A stretch of DNA of 64,000 nt from positions 1 to 64,000 of the forward strand of contig NZ_QGOL01000015.1 of assembly GCF_003259255.1 (NCBI RefSeq), in the 5' to 3' direction. The notes below the pieces were generated by a model. That model did no database searches, was not told the origin of the DNA, and saw only the letters and a program-made list of their open reading frames with translations. Shown piece after piece: positions 63,068-64,000 of the stretch; the stretch's first letter is position 1; each line of letters opens with the position of its first letter. Source of the DNA: Algoriphagus litoralis. GTDB taxonomy: Bacteria; Bacteroidota; Bacteroidia; Cytophagales; Cyclobacteriaceae. Both the position numbers and the translations under genes were made by a program.

Positions 63068-64000
63068 ATGTGCGGAATAGCAGGAATTTTATCGATTGAC
63101 TCCGGCTTGCTTGATCAGGACCTTGCACTCCTACAGGAAGCATTGACCCTCCAGCACCATAGAGGTCCTGATGCTACTGGCGTATGGAGCAATCAAAAGG
63201 TGGCTCTGGGACACAACAGATTATCCATCATTGATCTTTCCCACGCTGCCGATCAGCCCTTTGTAAGAGAGGATCTGGGACTAAGGATAATTTTCAATGG
63301 GGAAATCTACAATTACAAAAGCCTGAAAAAAATCCTGGAATCAAAGGGATATGCCTTCAATACTGATTCTGATACTGAAGTTTTATTGGTTGGATATGCG
63401 GAGTTTGGTGAAGCTATCTGCTCCCATCTCATCGGCATGTTTGCCTTTTGCATTTGGGATGAAAGCCAAAACTCATTTTTCATGGCCAGAGATAGATTTG
63501 GTGAGAAGCCCATCTTTTTTATTGAAAAGGAAAATCGCTTCTACTGGGCTTCAGAGCTCAACGGTCTGACAACACTATACGATGCGCCGCTTCAGATCAA
63601 TCAAAATGCAGTAATTGATCTTTTGGAAAACGGATTTATCCACCTCCATCACACGATTTACCAAGAGGTTTCCGTATTCCCTCCAGCACATTACCTCCGT
63701 GTTACCAGTTCTGGTGAGAAAAAATGGGTTTCCTATTACGCCTTTCCAACTCGGACTGAGGAACCTGTTTCTTTCCCCGACTTAAAGAAAAAAACCAAAG
63801 AACTGCTGTATAAAACCGTGGAGCGAGAGCTGAATGCCGATGTTCCGCTGGCTACCTTCTTGAGTGCCGGAGTTGACTCTGCATTGATTACTGCGGTAGC
63901 ACATGACATCAAGCCCGACATCTCTGCCATCACTATCGGAACCAATGAGCAGATTACTGATGAAACGGAAGGTGCTAGTCAGCTGGCCAAAAAACTCTCC
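63068..64000 (+). CDS. asnB: Asparagine-synthase (glutamine-hydrolysing) family amidotransferase, cut by window end
   Basis: The first 311 residues are present. It has Cys2 (MCGIAGI) as glutaminase nucleophile, HRGPDATG, NHRLSIIDLS-type NRLSIIDL, FNGEIYNY and RDRFGEKPIFF of the GATase II domain, then the synthase PP-loop read as LSAGVDSAL instead of the normal LSGGxDS. In capsule clusters such enzymes may amidate uronic acids (with the TviB-type dehydrogenase above) rather than make asparagine. ATG 63068 follows the GT4 stop by 2 bases. Confidence 0.9.
   Translation, partial: MCGIAGILSIDSGLLDQDLALLQEALTLQHHRGPDATGVWSNQKVALGHNRLSIIDLSHAADQPFVREDLGLRIIFNGEIYNYKSLKKILESKGYAFNTDSDTEVLLVGYAEFGEAICSHLIGMFAFCIWDESQNSFFMARDRFGEKPIFFIEKENRFYWASELNGLTTLYDAPLQINQNAVIDLLENGFIHLHHTIYQEVSVFPPAHYLRVTSSGEKKWVSYYAFPTRTEEPVSFPDLKKKTKELLYKTVERELNADVPLATFLSAGVDSALITAVAHDIKPDISAITIGTNEQITDETEGASQLAKKLS

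Overview
The window looks like the chromosome of a Bacteroidota bacterium, most likely a Cytophagales/Cyclobacteriaceae member similar to Algoriphagus. This is inferred from protein family content (DUF2911 lipoprotein, S9 and M14 secreted peptidases, Wzi, large SLBB exporters, the sufBCDSE-sufT-bacilliredoxin order), from promoters of the TAnnTTTG (-7) / TTG (-33) type, and from the lack of strong Shine-Dalgarno sequences. I saw no rRNA, tRNA, CRISPR array or insertion sequence.

Positions 1-35,000 are mostly housekeeping and secreted functions. Two esterase paralogues (63-3017, minus) are followed by the agmatine-to-putrescine pair aguB-aguA (3311-5263), a DoxX-like membrane protein, an orphan Pycsar-effector-like membrane protein (6889-7461), a TPR sensor histidine kinase, a polysaccharide deacetylase lipoprotein, a SIMPL protein, a bacterial acyl-CoA-binding protein and citrate synthase. 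The minus-strand suf operon (13891-20307) runs sufB, a nonsense-interrupted four-helix-bundle (IVS) gene, sufC, sufD, sufS, sufE, sufT and a bacilliredoxin. Then come an Lrp/AsnC regulator, a TonB-C-like secreted protein, M14 and S9 peptidases, thyA, an RND/MMPL exporter, an EEP phosphatase/nuclease, a DUF2911 lipoprotein and a penicillin-acylase-type Ntn hydrolase.

Positions 35,344-64,000 hold two adjacent surface-polysaccharide operons. Operon A (35344-52307) starts with a winged-helix regulator carrying a degenerate nucleotidyltransferase-like domain. It continues with a large SLBB exporter, Ugd, a PglD-type acetyltransferase, RffA/WecE aminotransferase, Wzx, a VioA-like aminotransferase, a second PglD paralogue, a WecF-like Fuc4NAc transferase, two GT2 enzymes, Wzz, a Wzy/ligase-like protein, GT4 and a WecG/TagA enzyme. 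This is reminiscent of enterobacterial common antigen synthesis, with two C4-epimeric TDP-4-amino sugars predicted. Operon B (about 55589 to beyond 64000) has a TviB-type dehydrogenase, Wza lipoprotein, Wzc tyrosine kinase, an ABC flippase, GT4 and an AsnB-type amidotransferase that is cut by the window end. A wzi gene and an opposite-strand beta-helix protein lie between the operons.

The most unusual observation is shared regulatory DNA. Both operons carry a near-identical inverted repeat over their TAnnTTTG promoter box (35307-35329 and 55422-55444, 20 of 23 positions the same). Both also carry a near-identical 23-nt leader element resembling the ops/JUMPstart signal (35904-35926 and 55523-55545, 21 of 23 the same). 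This suggests joint control of the two capsule operons at initiation, possibly by the winged-helix protein encoded right after the first site, and at elongation, possibly by a NusG paralogue encoded elsewhere.
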